Positions 43,534 through 52,962 of a stretch of 64,000 nucleotides of DNA are shown in pieces (position 1 is the stretch's first letter; each line of letters opens with the position of its first letter). Origin of the DNA: an uncultured Acidimicrobiales bacterium (GTDB lineage: Bacteria > Actinomycetota > Acidimicrobiia > Acidimicrobiales > Aldehydirespiratoraceae); NCBI GenBank assembly GCA_905480195.1, contig CAJQPN010000017.1, forward strand, positions 1 through 64,000, read 5' to 3'. The notes under the pieces are model-generated. The model ran no database searches. It had not been told where the DNA came from and was given only the letters and a program-made list of their open reading frames with translations. The position numbers were made by a program, and so were the translations under genes.

Positions 43534-44475
43534 TCAGGTGCCGGCAAGGGCCTCGATGACCTCGCCGAAGTGTTCCATGCCTTGCCCGTCACTGTGCTGG
43601 ACAACGACATAGTTGAAGCCCCACCGCTCGCGTCGTTCCTGCAACTGCTCGACGATCTCAGAGACCGAACCGACGATCAATGCTGGTGTCTGGGCGACAT
43701 GCTCGGTCGGAGCACCGAACATTTGAGAGAAGAACTCAAGGGCCCCGTCACGGTCATTGGTGATGGTGGTATTCATCGACAGTGAGCTGAGTTCGAGTTC
43801 TCCGGCTCGTTCACCGGCAACATCTCGCACCCTGGCGAGCTTGCCATCGTAGGCGGCGGGCATCGAGTCGGCGATGGCGTCGGCCCCCACCTCTCCGGCC
43901 CGGAGGTTGGCGGTGATGCCGACGATGTCGGCGTTGTCTGCGGCAAGCCCAAGCATGCGTGGGCCCCCGGCGCCGATGATGATCTTCGGTCCGCCAGGCG
44001 TGTACGGCAGCGGCAATCCGTCGTAGCCACTGATTCGATAGTGCGCTCCTTCGAAGTCAAAGGCCCCCTCCGACCAACAGCGTTTGATGATCTCGAGGCT
44101 CTCAAGGAAGCGGTCGATGCGCAGTCCCGGAGCATCGTAAGGCATACCTGACTCGGCGTAGTCGGTCCGCATCCAGCCAGCGCCAAGGCCGAACTCGACA
44201 CGGCCCTCGGCGATGTGATCGAGCGTGGCGATCTCTTTGGCCAGCACCACCGGATGGCGGTAGTCGTTTCCAAAGACCAGCGCGCCAACCGTGAGCTCGG
44301 TCGTCACGGCTGCAGCAGCCGACAGTGCGGTCAGCACCCCGAACTGATCGTGGAAGTGATCGGGCATGAGCAGCGACGAAAAGCCGGTCTGTTCGGCGTA
44401 GCGGGCAGTGTCGACCCACGTCATGCCCTCAATTGGCCCGTGGGTCTGGAGTCCGAAGCGGAACGGTAACGACAT
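43534..44475 (-). CDS. LLM-class oxidoreductase 2
   Basis: The 313-residue protein from the ATG at 44475 has LLMPDHFHDQFG, VGALVFGNDYRHPVVLAKEIATLD, RVEFGLGAGWMRTDY and IIIGAGGPRML, typical of luciferase-like F420-type enzymes (TIGR03621-like). It is distinct from the copy at 36.5 kb. The substrate and cofactor are not determinable here. Confidence 0.86.
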   Translation of the reverse strand: MSLPFRFGLQTHGPIEGMTWVDTARYAEQTGFSSLLMPDHFHDQFGVLTALSAAAAVTTELTVGALVFGNDYRHPVVLAKEIATLDHIAEGRVEFGLGAGWMRTDYAESGMPYDAPGLRIDRFLESLEIIKRCWSEGAFDFEGAHYRISGYDGLPLPYTPGGPKIIIGAGGPRMLGLAADNADIVGITANLRAGEVGADAIADSMPAAYDGKLARVRDVAGERAGELELSSLSMNTTITNDRDGALEFFSQMFGAPTEHVAQTPALIVGSVSEIVEQLQERRERWGFNYVVVQHSDGQGMEHFGEVIEALAGT

Positions 44476-44497
44476 GACGTCCGACCCTAGAGGCGGC

Positions 44498-45535
44498 TCA
44501 CCCTCCAGGCCAGGTGTCTGGCACGCGATAGCCGGTCGGCCAAGGGTCGGACGGGTCGACGAGGTGGTGGGACACGCCGGTGATCCATGCCCGCCCGCTG
44601 ATCTCTGGGATGATCGACCCATCTGACGCAACCTCAAGGATCTTGCCGCGGAATTCCGAGCCGATGACGGACCGCATGAGCAACTGGTCGCCCACCCCGA
44701 CCTGGCCTCGGGCGTGTAGGACGGCGAGGCGAGCCGACACGCCGGTGCCGGTCGGTGATCGATCGAGCTTGCCTGGATCGATCACCGACGTGCTCTGCAG
44801 CTCAAACCCATCGGCACCTTCCGAGAGTCGACCGGCGATCTGGCAGAATGAGATGTGAGCCCAGTCCGAGTTGGTGGGATGCCGAAAGCCCAGCTGTTCG
44901 TTCGCCGCAAGAGTGACCGCCGTGCCGATCTTTGCAAGGTCGGCAGCCGCAGCCGGCTCTACCGAAACGCCGAGATCGACGGCATCGACCAACACAAAGC
45001 TGTCGCCACCGAACGCCGTGTCGACCCGCACCGAACCAACACCGGGAACGTCGAGTTCTACGTCAAGACGATCGGCGAAGGACGGAAGGTTCCGTATGGC
45101 GACGCGCTCGACCTTGCCGGCACGGCACTCGGCGCGAACGGCGACGAGTCCGCCGGGGGCTTCGATCGTGAACTCGGTGACAGGTTCGACCATCGGCACC
45201 CTTCCGGTCTCGAGCAGGACCGTGGCGACACACATCGAGTTACTTCCCGACATCGGTGGCGTGTGACAAGGCTCCATGATGATGAAACCAGCGACCGCCT
45301 CGGGCGCTACCGGTGGTACGAGCAGATTGACGTGGCGGAACACGCCACCCCGAGGTTCGTTGAGAACGAGGTTTCGAAGGGTCTGGTCAGCGTCGATCCA
45401 CCGCGACTGTGCCCAAAGTGAGTCGCCGGGTGGCGGTTCGACGCCACTCACGATCACGTCTCCAACCTCGCCCTCGGCGTGGCAACCAACGATCTCAATC
45501 GAGTCGGCGAGATTGAGGCCATGTGAGTTCGACAT
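44498..45535 (-). CDS. Proline racemase family enzyme with Ser/Thr active-site pair
   Basis: From the ATG at 45535 the 345-residue protein follows the proline racemase fold ([50 protein letters not shown]). Where the racemase has two catalytic Cys, the first is Ser96 (MSGSN) and the second Thr262 (SPTGTG). Cys/Thr marks trans-3-hydroxyproline dehydratase and Ser/Cys marks some 4-hydroxyproline epimerases, so Ser/Thr suggests a dehydratase-like or other activity. It lies back to back with the fusion gene (51 nt), so the two may share a promoter region. Confidence 0.86.
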   Translation of the reverse strand: MSNSHGLNLADSIEIVGCHAEGEVGDVIVSGVEPPPGDSLWAQSRWIDADQTLRNLVLNEPRGGVFRHVNLLVPPVAPEAVAGFIIMEPCHTPPMSGSNSMCVATVLLETGRVPMVEPVTEFTIEAPGGLVAVRAECRAGKVERVAIRNLPSFADRLDVELDVPGVGSVRVDTAFGGDSFVLVDAVDLGVSVEPAAAADLAKIGTAVTLAANEQLGFRHPTNSDWAHISFCQIAGRLSEGADGFELQSTSVIDPGKLDRSPTGTGVSARLAVLHARGQVGVGDQLLMRSVIGSEFRGKILEVASDGSIIPEISGRAWITGVSHHLVDPSDPWPTGYRVPDTWPGG

Positions 45536-45586
45536 GCACGTGAGATTGCCACATGGTGTCGGCCGGATCGGGTCTACGCTGCGCGC

Positions 45587-47902
45587 ATGAGGAGCGTCTC
45601 GCCTGTTCTGGTCGTGTCGATCGACGGGATGGCGTCTCGTCACGTGACCCGCACAACCATGCCGACGCTCACCACGCTCGCTCGCGAGGGCGCTTCGTGC
45701 TTCCGTTCGCAGACGGTACGGCCACCCTGGACGCTGCCTGTCCACACGACGATGTTTCGGGGTGTCGATCCTGCGAGCCACACAATCACCAACAACACGC
45801 CGGGCGAGCCGAAAACAGGTGCTTCCTCCTTTCTCAAGCTCGCTCGCGAGGCCGGTCAGTCGACGGCAGCTTTCCTGAACTGGCTGCCGCTCGACTCCGT
45901 GCTCGAACGAAATGCCACCGAGCGCCGTTTCGTTATCGACGGGGGCTACGGCCCTGATGACGACCGCCGCTCGATTGAAGCCGCTCTTGAGGCCCTCGCC
46001 GAAGGGGTTCATGACCTCGTCTTCGTCTATCTGAGTCAGCCTGATGCCGACGGGCATCGGTTTGGCTGGGACAGCCCGGAGTACCTCGACGCAGCGAAAC
46101 GCTCCGACTTCGAGCTCGGTCGACTGCTCGACGCGGTGGGGTCCAACGCCTCGGTGCTCGTCACGACCGATCACGGCGGCTTCGAAAAAAACCATGCCGA
46201 TCCAATCCCGGAGGTGCTCGAGACATTCATCGTCGTTCGCTCGCCCGGACGCATTGCGCCAGCCTCAGTGTGGGACGCAGCGAGCACACTCGACGTTGCT
46301 CCGACCGTCGCCGACCTGTGCGGATTCAAACCAGATCCGCACTGGGAAGGTCGCTCGTTACTCGGTGCCGAACGCCTGCTGATCGATGTACTGCTGGAGC
46401 TGCTCGCCACCACCGCCCACGAGTCATATGGCGAGCGGGTCACGATGCTCGACCATGCGCTGCAGTCCGCTGCGATCGCTCGGGCTGAAGGCGAAGGCGA
46501 CGAGATGGTGCTCGCCTGTCTGCTCCACGACGTGGGTCATGCGCTCGGCGACGCCGGTGACTGGGGACTTCCGGGACACGCAGAGCGCGGCGCACGGGTG
46601 CTTCAGCCGTTCCTGGCGCCAGGGATCGTTGAACCGATCCGGCACCATGTCCGCGCCAAGCGGTACCGGGTTGCTGTCGAACCCGGCTACCACGACCGGT
46701 TGAGCCTGGCATCGCAGATGTCGCTGCAGGAGCAGGGGGGTCCGTTACCGCCCGACGAGGTCGAACGTTTCGGACGTCTGCCATTCGCCGACGAAGCACT
46801 GCGTCTCCGCAACTATGACGATGATGGCAAGGTCGAAGGTCTCACGATCGAACCACTGGAGTCGTATCGGCCACTTCTTCATGCCGCCTTGGGCGCCAAC
46901 CCCCCGATCGACCCCTCGTGGGCGCGTGATGCCTGCCGCTGCCCAGAGTGCCGCGATGTGGGTAACGACCAACATCTGATCGGCGCCAGCGGCCTCGACG
47001 GTTGGACCGTCATCACGTCGGCTGTCGATGCCGGGGGGCTTCGTGTGCTGCTGCACCACCACGACGGCACGCGCCACGAGGCGATTATCCCCTCCCCACC
47101 GCCGGGCGAGGAACAGCAGCACACCTGGCCCGAAGACTTCGCCTCACGGATTCGTGCCACCAGCACGGCACGGTCGGCAGATCTCGGCAGCTTCAGTCGG
47201 CAACTCACTACGTTCGGCGTCGCCTTGTTGCACGACTGTGGCGACGCAGAGGGGACCGTCGTCGACATCGGCAACACGATCGGTTTCGTTCGCCGAACGA
47301 ACTACGGGACCCTGTTCGATGTTCGGGCCGAGCCTGATCCGATCAACCTCGCCTACACGCCGCTCGGGCTCGCAGCCCATACGGACAACCCGTACCGTGA
47401 ACCCTGCCCGACGGTGCAGTTGCTCCATTGCCTGCAGGCGGCACGGGAAGGCGGCGCAAGCCGCTTTGTCGACGGCTTCGCCGCTGCGGAATGGCTCCGG
47501 ACCGAAGCGCCTGACCATTTCCGGTCGTTGACGACCACCGACGTCACGTTCAGATTCCACACCGACGACGTGGACCTTCGTGCCAGCCGACCACTGATCG
47601 AGCTCGATCGCTCAGGGCAAGTGCGAGCGGTCAGTGTGAACAACCGCTCGATGGAGCCACCCCAGTTGTCGCCCGGCGCATCGGCCCGGTTCTACGCCGC
47701 CTACCGCTCTTTCGTCGATCTCCTGGAGCGTCCCGACTTCGCAATCGAGATCTCGTTGCGACCCGGCGATTTGGTGGCGTTCAACAACCGGCGGGTGCTT
47801 CACGGCCGTCGAGCCTTCTCCAACACAGAACCCCGCCATCTGCAGGGGTGCTACGTCGACATCGATGCCATCCGTTCGGCTGCCCTGCTCGCTGGCGGCT
47901 GA
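45587..47902 (+). CDS. Three-domain fusion: AP-superfamily hydrolase + HD oxygenase + BBOX-like dioxygenase
   Basis: The 771-residue protein has three enzyme domains. Residues 1-262 are an alkaline-phosphatase-superfamily phosphodiesterase/phosphonate hydrolase (Asp13, nucleophile Thr49 in PPWTLPVHT, Asp153/His157, Asp195-His196, His203). Residues about 265-430 are an HD domain like PhnZ/TmpB (Glu283, His290, His314-Asp315, His331, His353/354, Asp411). Residues about 440-771 are a gamma-butyrobetaine-dioxygenase-like unit with a zinc N-domain (Cys450, 452, 455, His463) and the HTD iron site (His598, Asp600, distal His739, 2-oxoglutarate Arg about 750). TmpA plus TmpB convert 2-trimethylaminoethylphosphonate to glycine betaine and phosphate; this looks like both in one chain with an added hydrolase. 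Confidence 0.88.
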   Translation: MRSVSPVLVVSIDGMASRHVTRTTMPTLTTLAREGASCFRSQTVRPPWTLPVHTTMFRGVDPASHTITNNTPGEPKTGASSFLKLAREAGQSTAAFLNWLPLDSVLERNATERRFVIDGGYGPDDDRRSIEAALEALAEGVHDLVFVYLSQPDADGHRFGWDSPEYLDAAKRSDFELGRLLDAVGSNASVLVTTDHGGFEKNHADPIPEVLETFIVVRSPGRIAPASVWDAASTLDVAPTVADLCGFKPDPHWEGRSLLGAERLLIDVLLELLATTAHESYGERVTMLDHALQSAAIARAEGEGDEMVLACLLHDVGHALGDAGDWGLPGHAERGARVLQPFLAPGIVEPIRHHVRAKRYRVAVEPGYHDRLSLASQMSLQEQGGPLPPDEVERFGRLPFADEALRLRNYDDDGKVEGLTIEPLESYRPLLHAALGANPPIDPSWARDACRCPECRDVGNDQHLIGASGLDGWTVITSAVDAGGLRVLLHHHDGTRHEAIIPSPPPGEEQQHTWPEDFASRIRATSTARSADLGSFSRQLTTFGVALLHDCGDAEGTVVDIGNTIGFVRRTNYGTLFDVRAEPDPINLAYTPLGLAAHTDNPYREPCPTVQLLHCLQAAREGGASRFVDGFAAAEWLRTEAPDHFRSLTTTDVTFRFHTDDVDLRASRPLIELDRSGQVRAVSVNNRSMEPPQLSPGASARFYAAYRSFVDLLERPDFAIEISLRPGDLVAFNNRRVLHGRRAFSNTEPRHLQGCYVDIDAIRSAALLAGG

Positions 47903-47955
47903 CGAAGACGAAAACCCGGAGTGTCTCGCGATCCCGTCAACTCTCGGGCTTCGTC
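47901..47955 (+). terminator. Imperfect hairpin after the fusion gene
   Basis: GACGAAG (47901-47907) pairs with CTTCGTC (47949-47955) and an inner CCCGGAGT pairs imperfectly with ACTCTCGGG. The hairpin begins at the stop codon. No T-run follows, so termination is uncertain. The rest of the 235-nt gap to the next gene shows no recognised element. Confidence 0.35.
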
Positions 47956-48137
47956 GAAGTCATCCCAAGCGTGACCGACACAGCATCGGGTCGAACACTA
48001 CGGCGTTGCATGTGCCGGTCACCTTGACGATTTCGGCAGCTCCGCAAGGCGGGCGAACCGAGCCTTCAACCCGGTCCTCCTGAGCAGCGAGAACGTGAGC
48101 GTTTGATCGAAAAATGGGGCGCAGACATGATTCAGTC

Positions 48138-50624
48138 ATGACTGGACCCGTCGTCAACGCAGCGATCCCGGCGGTCGGCCTCCCGAATCGAGCGCGTGTG
48201 GTGATCATCGGAGGCGGCGTGATCGGTACGAGCGTTGCCTACCATCTCGCGAAACTCGGCTGGAACGATGTCGTCTTGCTCGAGCGGGACCAGCTCACCT
48301 CCGGAACCACCTGGCACGCCGCCGGTCTGATCGTCTCGGGTGGCATGACCACGGAGACGCTGGCCTGGATGGCGAAGTACTCACGAGATCTCTACGCGAC
48401 GCTCGAGCAAGAAACGGGCCAATCCACCGGGTTCAACCCCGTTGGCTATCTCCAAACTGGGAGCACTCCTGAACGCGTCCACAAGCTCCGCCGGGAAGCC
48501 GACTTCCTCAGGCTGATGGGGATCGACCGGCACGAGATATCCGGCAAGGAGGCCGGCGAACTCTGGCCCCACGTCGACGCCACCGATATCATCTCCGGCT
48601 TTTATACCGAGAACGAGGGACGAGCCGACCCCTACAACGTTGCGTACTCACTGGCCGCAGGTGCCCGCATGCACGGTGTGCAGATCCTGCAAGGGCAGCC
48701 GGTGACCGGTATCGGGCAGGCGGGAGGACGGGTCACGGGGGTCACGACTGCGAGCGGCACGATCGAGGCCGAATACGTCGTGAACTGTGCGGGCATGTGG
48801 GCTCGCCAGGTCGGTGCAATGGCGGGCGTCTCGATACCACTCCAGGCGATCGAGCACGCGTATCTGATCTCGGAACCGTTTGACGGTGTTTCTCCGGACC
48901 TGCCGATCTTCGAGGACCCGGATCGGTATGCGTATTACCGCGAAGAGACCGGTGGCCTCATGGTGGGGCTGTTCGAACCGGTGGCCGCTCCCTGGTCACT
49001 CGATGGGGTGCCGATGGACTTCAGCTTCGGTGAGATTCCGAGCGACTGGGATCGCCTGGCCCCGTTTCTGGAGTTCGCCATGGAAACCCTTCCCGGACTA
49101 GCCGATGTCGGAGTCCGAAAGCTCTTTACCGGCCCCGAGAGTTTCACCCCTGACAACGGGTATCTGATGGGGGAGGCACCCGAGCTCGACAACTTCTTCG
49201 TGGCTGCTGGCTTCAACTCACTCGGAATCTTGAGCGGCGGTGGCGCCGGCTCGATCATTGCGAACTGGATCGTCGACGGGCATCCGCCGATCGACGTCAC
49301 CGACATCGACATCGCCCGATTGCAGCCGTGGCAGACCAACCGCTCATATCTCGCAGAGCGCAGCGTCGAATTGCTCGGACGGCTGCACTCGACCGGCTCG
49401 TGGCCACACGCAAGCCCGGCGCTGGCCCGCGGTGTTCGGCGCTCAGTGCTGCACGAACAGCTCGAAACTGCTGGGGCTCGTTTTACCGAGTCGTCGGGAT
49501 GGGAACTGCCCTCGTGGTTCGGACCCACCGACGAGGCGCTCACCAACAAACTGACGTACGCAAGACAGCCTTGGTTCGACCACCACGCTGCAGAACACCG
49601 CGCCGTTCGCAGTGCTGTCGCTCTGTTCGACATGTCGTCGATGTCGAACTTTGTCGTTCGGGGCCCCGACGCCGAGCGCGTGCTCGACCATCTCTCGGGG
49701 AACACGATCGCTGTGCCGGTGGGTCAGTGCGTCTACACCCAATGGATGAATGTCCGCGGCGGCATCAACGCCGATCTCACCATCACCCGGCTTGGTGACG
49801 ACCAGTTCTTGATCGTCGTCGCTGAACTCTTCCATCGCCGCGTCGAGGCGATGCTGCGCAGGGCGATCGGCCATGATCATCACGTTTTCGTGACCGACAT
49901 GACCTCGGCATACACGATGCTGAGCGTGCAGGGTCCCAACTCCCGGGCCCTTCTGCAAAACATCACCACTGCGAGTCTCGACAACGACGCCTTCCCGTAT
50001 TTCACTGCCCAGCAGATCGATCTCGTCCACGGCCGGGCATGGGCACTTCGAATGAGCTTTGTCGGCGAACTGGGCTGGGAGTTGTACATCCCCACCGAGT
50101 TCGCGACCCACATCTACGAGCGGATCGTGGAAGTTGGCGCCGACCACGGACTTCGTCACGCAGGAATAGAGACGCTCGAGTCGACTCGCACCGAAGCAGG
50201 GCGTCTCGACTACGGGCTCGACATCGAGAACTCCGACTCTCCCCTTGAAGCGGGTCTCGGGTGGGCGGTCGACTTCGACAAGCCGAGCGGCTTTGTCGGC
50301 CGCGACGCGCTCCTCGCGCAGCACCAGGGGCGGCCGTACACGGCTCGCCTCGTTCAGTTCCTGCTCGATGACGCCGAGCCGCTGCTTTACGGCGAGGAAC
50401 CGATCCTTCGCGATGGCGAGACCGTCGGTTACCTCCGCTCAGGAGCGTACGGTCACACGTTGGGCGGCGCCGTGGGGTTTGGATATGTCGAGAACAGCGA
50501 TGGAGTCACGAAGGACTTCATAGAAAGTGGCACCTGGACAATCCGCGTTGCCAGCGATGACGTCGATGCACGGGCATCGTTTCGCTCGATGTACGACCCC
50601 TTCAATGAGCGGGTACGCGCCTGA
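48138..50624 (+). CDS. Dimethylglycine/sarcosine dehydrogenase-like FAD-GcvT protein
   Basis: From the ATG at 48138 the 828-residue protein has an FAD-binding DAO domain (VVIIGGGVIGTSVAYHLAKLG, TSGTTWHAAG where the FAD-linking His lies in this family) followed by FAO_M and GcvT-like tetrahydrofolate domains (from about 420). This is the architecture of dimethylglycine and sarcosine dehydrogenases/oxidases, which oxidise an N-methyl group and pass it to tetrahydrofolate. Which N-methylglycine it uses is not readable. Its place after a candidate glycine-betaine-producing gene fits betaine demethylation. Confidence 0.88.
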   Translation: MTGPVVNAAIPAVGLPNRARVVIIGGGVIGTSVAYHLAKLGWNDVVLLERDQLTSGTTWHAAGLIVSGGMTTETLAWMAKYSRDLYATLEQETGQSTGFNPVGYLQTGSTPERVHKLRREADFLRLMGIDRHEISGKEAGELWPHVDATDIISGFYTENEGRADPYNVAYSLAAGARMHGVQILQGQPVTGIGQAGGRVTGVTTASGTIEAEYVVNCAGMWARQVGAMAGVSIPLQAIEHAYLISEPFDGVSPDLPIFEDPDRYAYYREETGGLMVGLFEPVAAPWSLDGVPMDFSFGEIPSDWDRLAPFLEFAMETLPGLADVGVRKLFTGPESFTPDNGYLMGEAPELDNFFVAAGFNSLGILSGGGAGSIIANWIVDGHPPIDVTDIDIARLQPWQTNRSYLAERSVELLGRLHSTGSWPHASPALARGVRRSVLHEQLETAGARFTESSGWELPSWFGPTDEALTNKLTYARQPWFDHHAAEHRAVRSAVALFDMSSMSNFVVRGPDAERVLDHLSGNTIAVPVGQCVYTQWMNVRGGINADLTITRLGDDQFLIVVAELFHRRVEAMLRRAIGHDHHVFVTDMTSAYTMLSVQGPNSRALLQNITTASLDNDAFPYFTAQQIDLVHGRAWALRMSFVGELGWELYIPTEFATHIYERIVEVGADHGLRHAGIETLESTRTEAGRLDYGLDIENSDSPLEAGLGWAVDFDKPSGFVGRDALLAQHQGRPYTARLVQFLLDDAEPLLYGEEPILRDGETVGYLRSGAYGHTLGGAVGFGYVENSDGVTKDFIESGTWTIRVASDDVDARASFRSMYDPFNERVRA

Positions 50625-50764
50625 GTGTCGGAACTTTTCGGTGCATCGTGGCTTCCTTGCCGGTGCCGAACGCGACACCCTCATCCCACGTAAGACCTCG
50701 ATCCAATCGAAGCGACCAATGAACGGTCTGCCAAGAGCTCGTTGGCCGGCCAGTACTCGTTCGC

Positions 50765-52789
50765 CTATGGCGCAGTGGCGCGCTCGCGGCGAAAACGAAC
50801 GGCCACCGGAATGTGGGCTTGCAGCTCGCGGGCGTACTGATGGCCTGCGTACACCGACGTGGCGATCGTGCCGGGTGCCTTGCAGTCGCCGATCGGGGTG
50901 ATGTCGATTTCATCAACGAGCGAGTGATATAGCGCATCGTTCGGGGTCCGGGCGGTGACCATCACGATCGACGAGGTCTCTACAGTCCGTATCTGTCCGG
51001 TGTAGATGCACTCGAGATCGACGCTGTCTGATCGAACCTCGGCAAGCGAGTGACCGGTCGCGATCGAGATCCCGAGGCCGAGGACCCGAGCCTGGATCCG
51101 GTGCTGCTCCTCGGTATGTGTCGTCCAGGTCGAGATCTCGTTGGCGGGCGTCACGATCGTGACCTCGAGGCCCTCGCTGCGCAGCCGTTCTGCGAGAATC
51201 CCCCCGAGGTAATAGTGGTCGTCGTCGTAGATCACGACAGGCCCGTCAGGGATCGTTCCGTCGAGGACATCGTCAGCAGTAAGCACCGATGGCTGGTCCC
51301 AACCCGGCACGGGGTTCTCCAGCCAACGACCGGTGCCGTCTCGGTTCCATGTCGAACCGCTTGCAAGCACGACGTGATCGGCACCGAACTCGCGAATCTG
51401 CATCTCGTCGACGACGCTGTCGAGGTAGACCTCGACGCTGGGCAGCTTGTCGATCTGGGTGAGACGCCAGTCGCGAACTCTGCCGTACTCGGCGAGGCCT
51501 GGCATTCGTGCTTCACGGGTGACGCGGCCGCCGAGCTCGGTGCGAGCCTCGGTCAACACGACATCGAACCCTCGTTGGCCGAGCGCCATTGCTGCCTCGA
51601 GTCCGGCTGGACCAGATCCGATGACGAGTACCGATGCGTCGGCCTTCTTGGGCGGGATGAACTCGGGGTGCCAACCCTTGCGCCACTCCTCCCCCATTGT
51701 CGGGTTTTGGGTACAACGGATTGGTGTACCGGTCTGGTCTCCCGAGTAGCAGATGTTGAAGCCGATGCACTCGCGAATGTCGTCGTCGCGGCCCTCGGCA
51801 ATCTTGGTGGGAAGAAACGGATCAGCGATCGACGGTCGGGCAGCGCCGACGAAATCGATGATCCCCTGGTTGACCATCCGGAGCATCGTTTCGGGTGACG
51901 TGAAGCGTCCGACGCTGACAACCGGCTTGCCGGTGACGCCCTTGACCCATGCCATCGTGTCCTCGAGCCCACCTTCCTTCACGAATCGCGAGGTACCCAT
52001 CTCGTAGGAGTAATCGTCGACGACGATGTCCCAGAGATCAGGCAGGTCTTTGAGCATCTCGATGACCTCTCGCGGCTCATGGTTGTCGAGATCCTCTACT
52101 GCGCCGACTTCACCAGCCGAGAAGCGCACCGCCACGGCACACTCGTCGCCGATTGCTTCCTTGGTCTCCTCGAGCAGTTCCCGAATCAGACGGACCCTGT
52201 TCTTGAGTGCGCCGCCGTACTCGTCGTTGCGGGTGTTACCGGGATCGAGGAACTGTTTCAGCAGGTACCAGTGACACGCGTAGACGTAGACAACGTCGAA
52301 TCCTGCCCGCTTCGCTCGTACAGCGGCGTCGAGATGCCATTGCTTGAGCTCTCGAATGTCGCGCTTGTCCATCTGACGGGTCTGCACCGGATCCCAGACA
52401 CCGGCAGGGCGACTCGTTGGACCGATCGGCGTCTCACGGCTGTAGTGGTTTGCGCTTGCGGCACCGCCATGCCACAGCTCGACACCGGCAAGTGCGCCGT
52501 GGGCGTGGACCTTGTCCACCATCAGGGCGTGCGAACGGATGTCTTCGTCGTCCCACAGAGTGGCCGACGGGTACGGATCGTCATCGGAACTCGGGTGGAT
52601 CGAGCAGTACTCGGTGTTGATGACGCCCCAGCCTCCTTCGGCCTTCATCTCACGGAGCGCAGCCAGAGTCTGAGGCTTCTTGTAGCCGATCCCGGTGCAG
52701 TGGGGCACCTGATAGAAGCGATTCGGTGCCGTCACCGGACCGATCCTCACCGGCTCGAACAGGACGTCAAAACGAGGGTCACGGGGCAT
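50765..52789 (-). CDS. Trimethylamine-dehydrogenase-like flavoprotein (DgcA-type)
   Basis: From the ATG at 52789, which has a strong AGGAGGG 5 nt upstream, the 674-residue protein follows trimethylamine/dimethylamine dehydrogenase: an OYE-type FMN barrel with the flavin-linking Cys31 in FYQVPHCTG, VYACHWY with its His, then a C-terminal FAD/NAD-like domain (VLVIGSGPAGLEAAMALGQRG). The 4Fe-4S loop reads Cys341, Phe344, Cys347, Cys359; the second Cys of the usual set is missing. DgcA, needed for dimethylglycine use in Pseudomonas, belongs to the same family. It should demethylate a tertiary amine. Confidence 0.86.
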   Translation of the reverse strand: MPRDPRFDVLFEPVRIGPVTAPNRFYQVPHCTGIGYKKPQTLAALREMKAEGGWGVINTEYCSIHPSSDDDPYPSATLWDDEDIRSHALMVDKVHAHGALAGVELWHGGAASANHYSRETPIGPTSRPAGVWDPVQTRQMDKRDIRELKQWHLDAAVRAKRAGFDVVYVYACHWYLLKQFLDPGNTRNDEYGGALKNRVRLIRELLEETKEAIGDECAVAVRFSAGEVGAVEDLDNHEPREVIEMLKDLPDLWDIVVDDYSYEMGTSRFVKEGGLEDTMAWVKGVTGKPVVSVGRFTSPETMLRMVNQGIIDFVGAARPSIADPFLPTKIAEGRDDDIRECIGFNICYSGDQTGTPIRCTQNPTMGEEWRKGWHPEFIPPKKADASVLVIGSGPAGLEAAMALGQRGFDVVLTEARTELGGRVTREARMPGLAEYGRVRDWRLTQIDKLPSVEVYLDSVVDEMQIREFGADHVVLASGSTWNRDGTGRWLENPVPGWDQPSVLTADDVLDGTIPDGPVVIYDDDHYYLGGILAERLRSEGLEVTIVTPANEISTWTTHTEEQHRIQARVLGLGISIATGHSLAEVRSDSVDLECIYTGQIRTVETSSIVMVTARTPNDALYHSLVDEIDITPIGDCKAPGTIATSVYAGHQYARELQAHIPVAVRFRRERATAP

Positions 52790-52915
52790 GGACCCTCCTA
52801 GGGTCATCGGATCGAGTGCTCAGCCTGCGGTAGGCCGATCGGCTCTTTGCCGAGAGACGCGCGGGCAGCCCGCTCGTGTCGGCGCCAGAACTTTTCTTGT
52901 CGTGCCGCCCCGCGA

Positions 52916-52947
52916 CCAGCGCCCGGCCCTTGACGGGCGGGCGCTGG
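52916..52947 (-). terminator. Strong GC hairpin after the transporter operon
   Basis: CCAGCGCCCG (52916-52925) and CGGGCGCTGG (52938-52947) are a perfect 10-bp inverted repeat with a 12-nt loop that can pair further. It lies 16 nt past the stop of the solute-binding protein on the minus strand and before the next gene's start. There is no U-tract, as is common in high-GC actinobacteria. Confidence 0.55.
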
Positions 52948-52962
52948 CCGCGACCGGAGCAC

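Noticed and set aside
47956..48137. Possible glycine or other riboswitch ahead of the dimethylglycine-dehydrogenase-like gene
   Set aside because: I looked for conserved glycine-aptamer sequence blocks and found none.
51050..51898. 282-codon plus-strand frame within the trimethylamine-dehydrogenase-like gene
   Set aside because: It is antisense to a gene with full-length family motifs and a strong ribosome-binding site.
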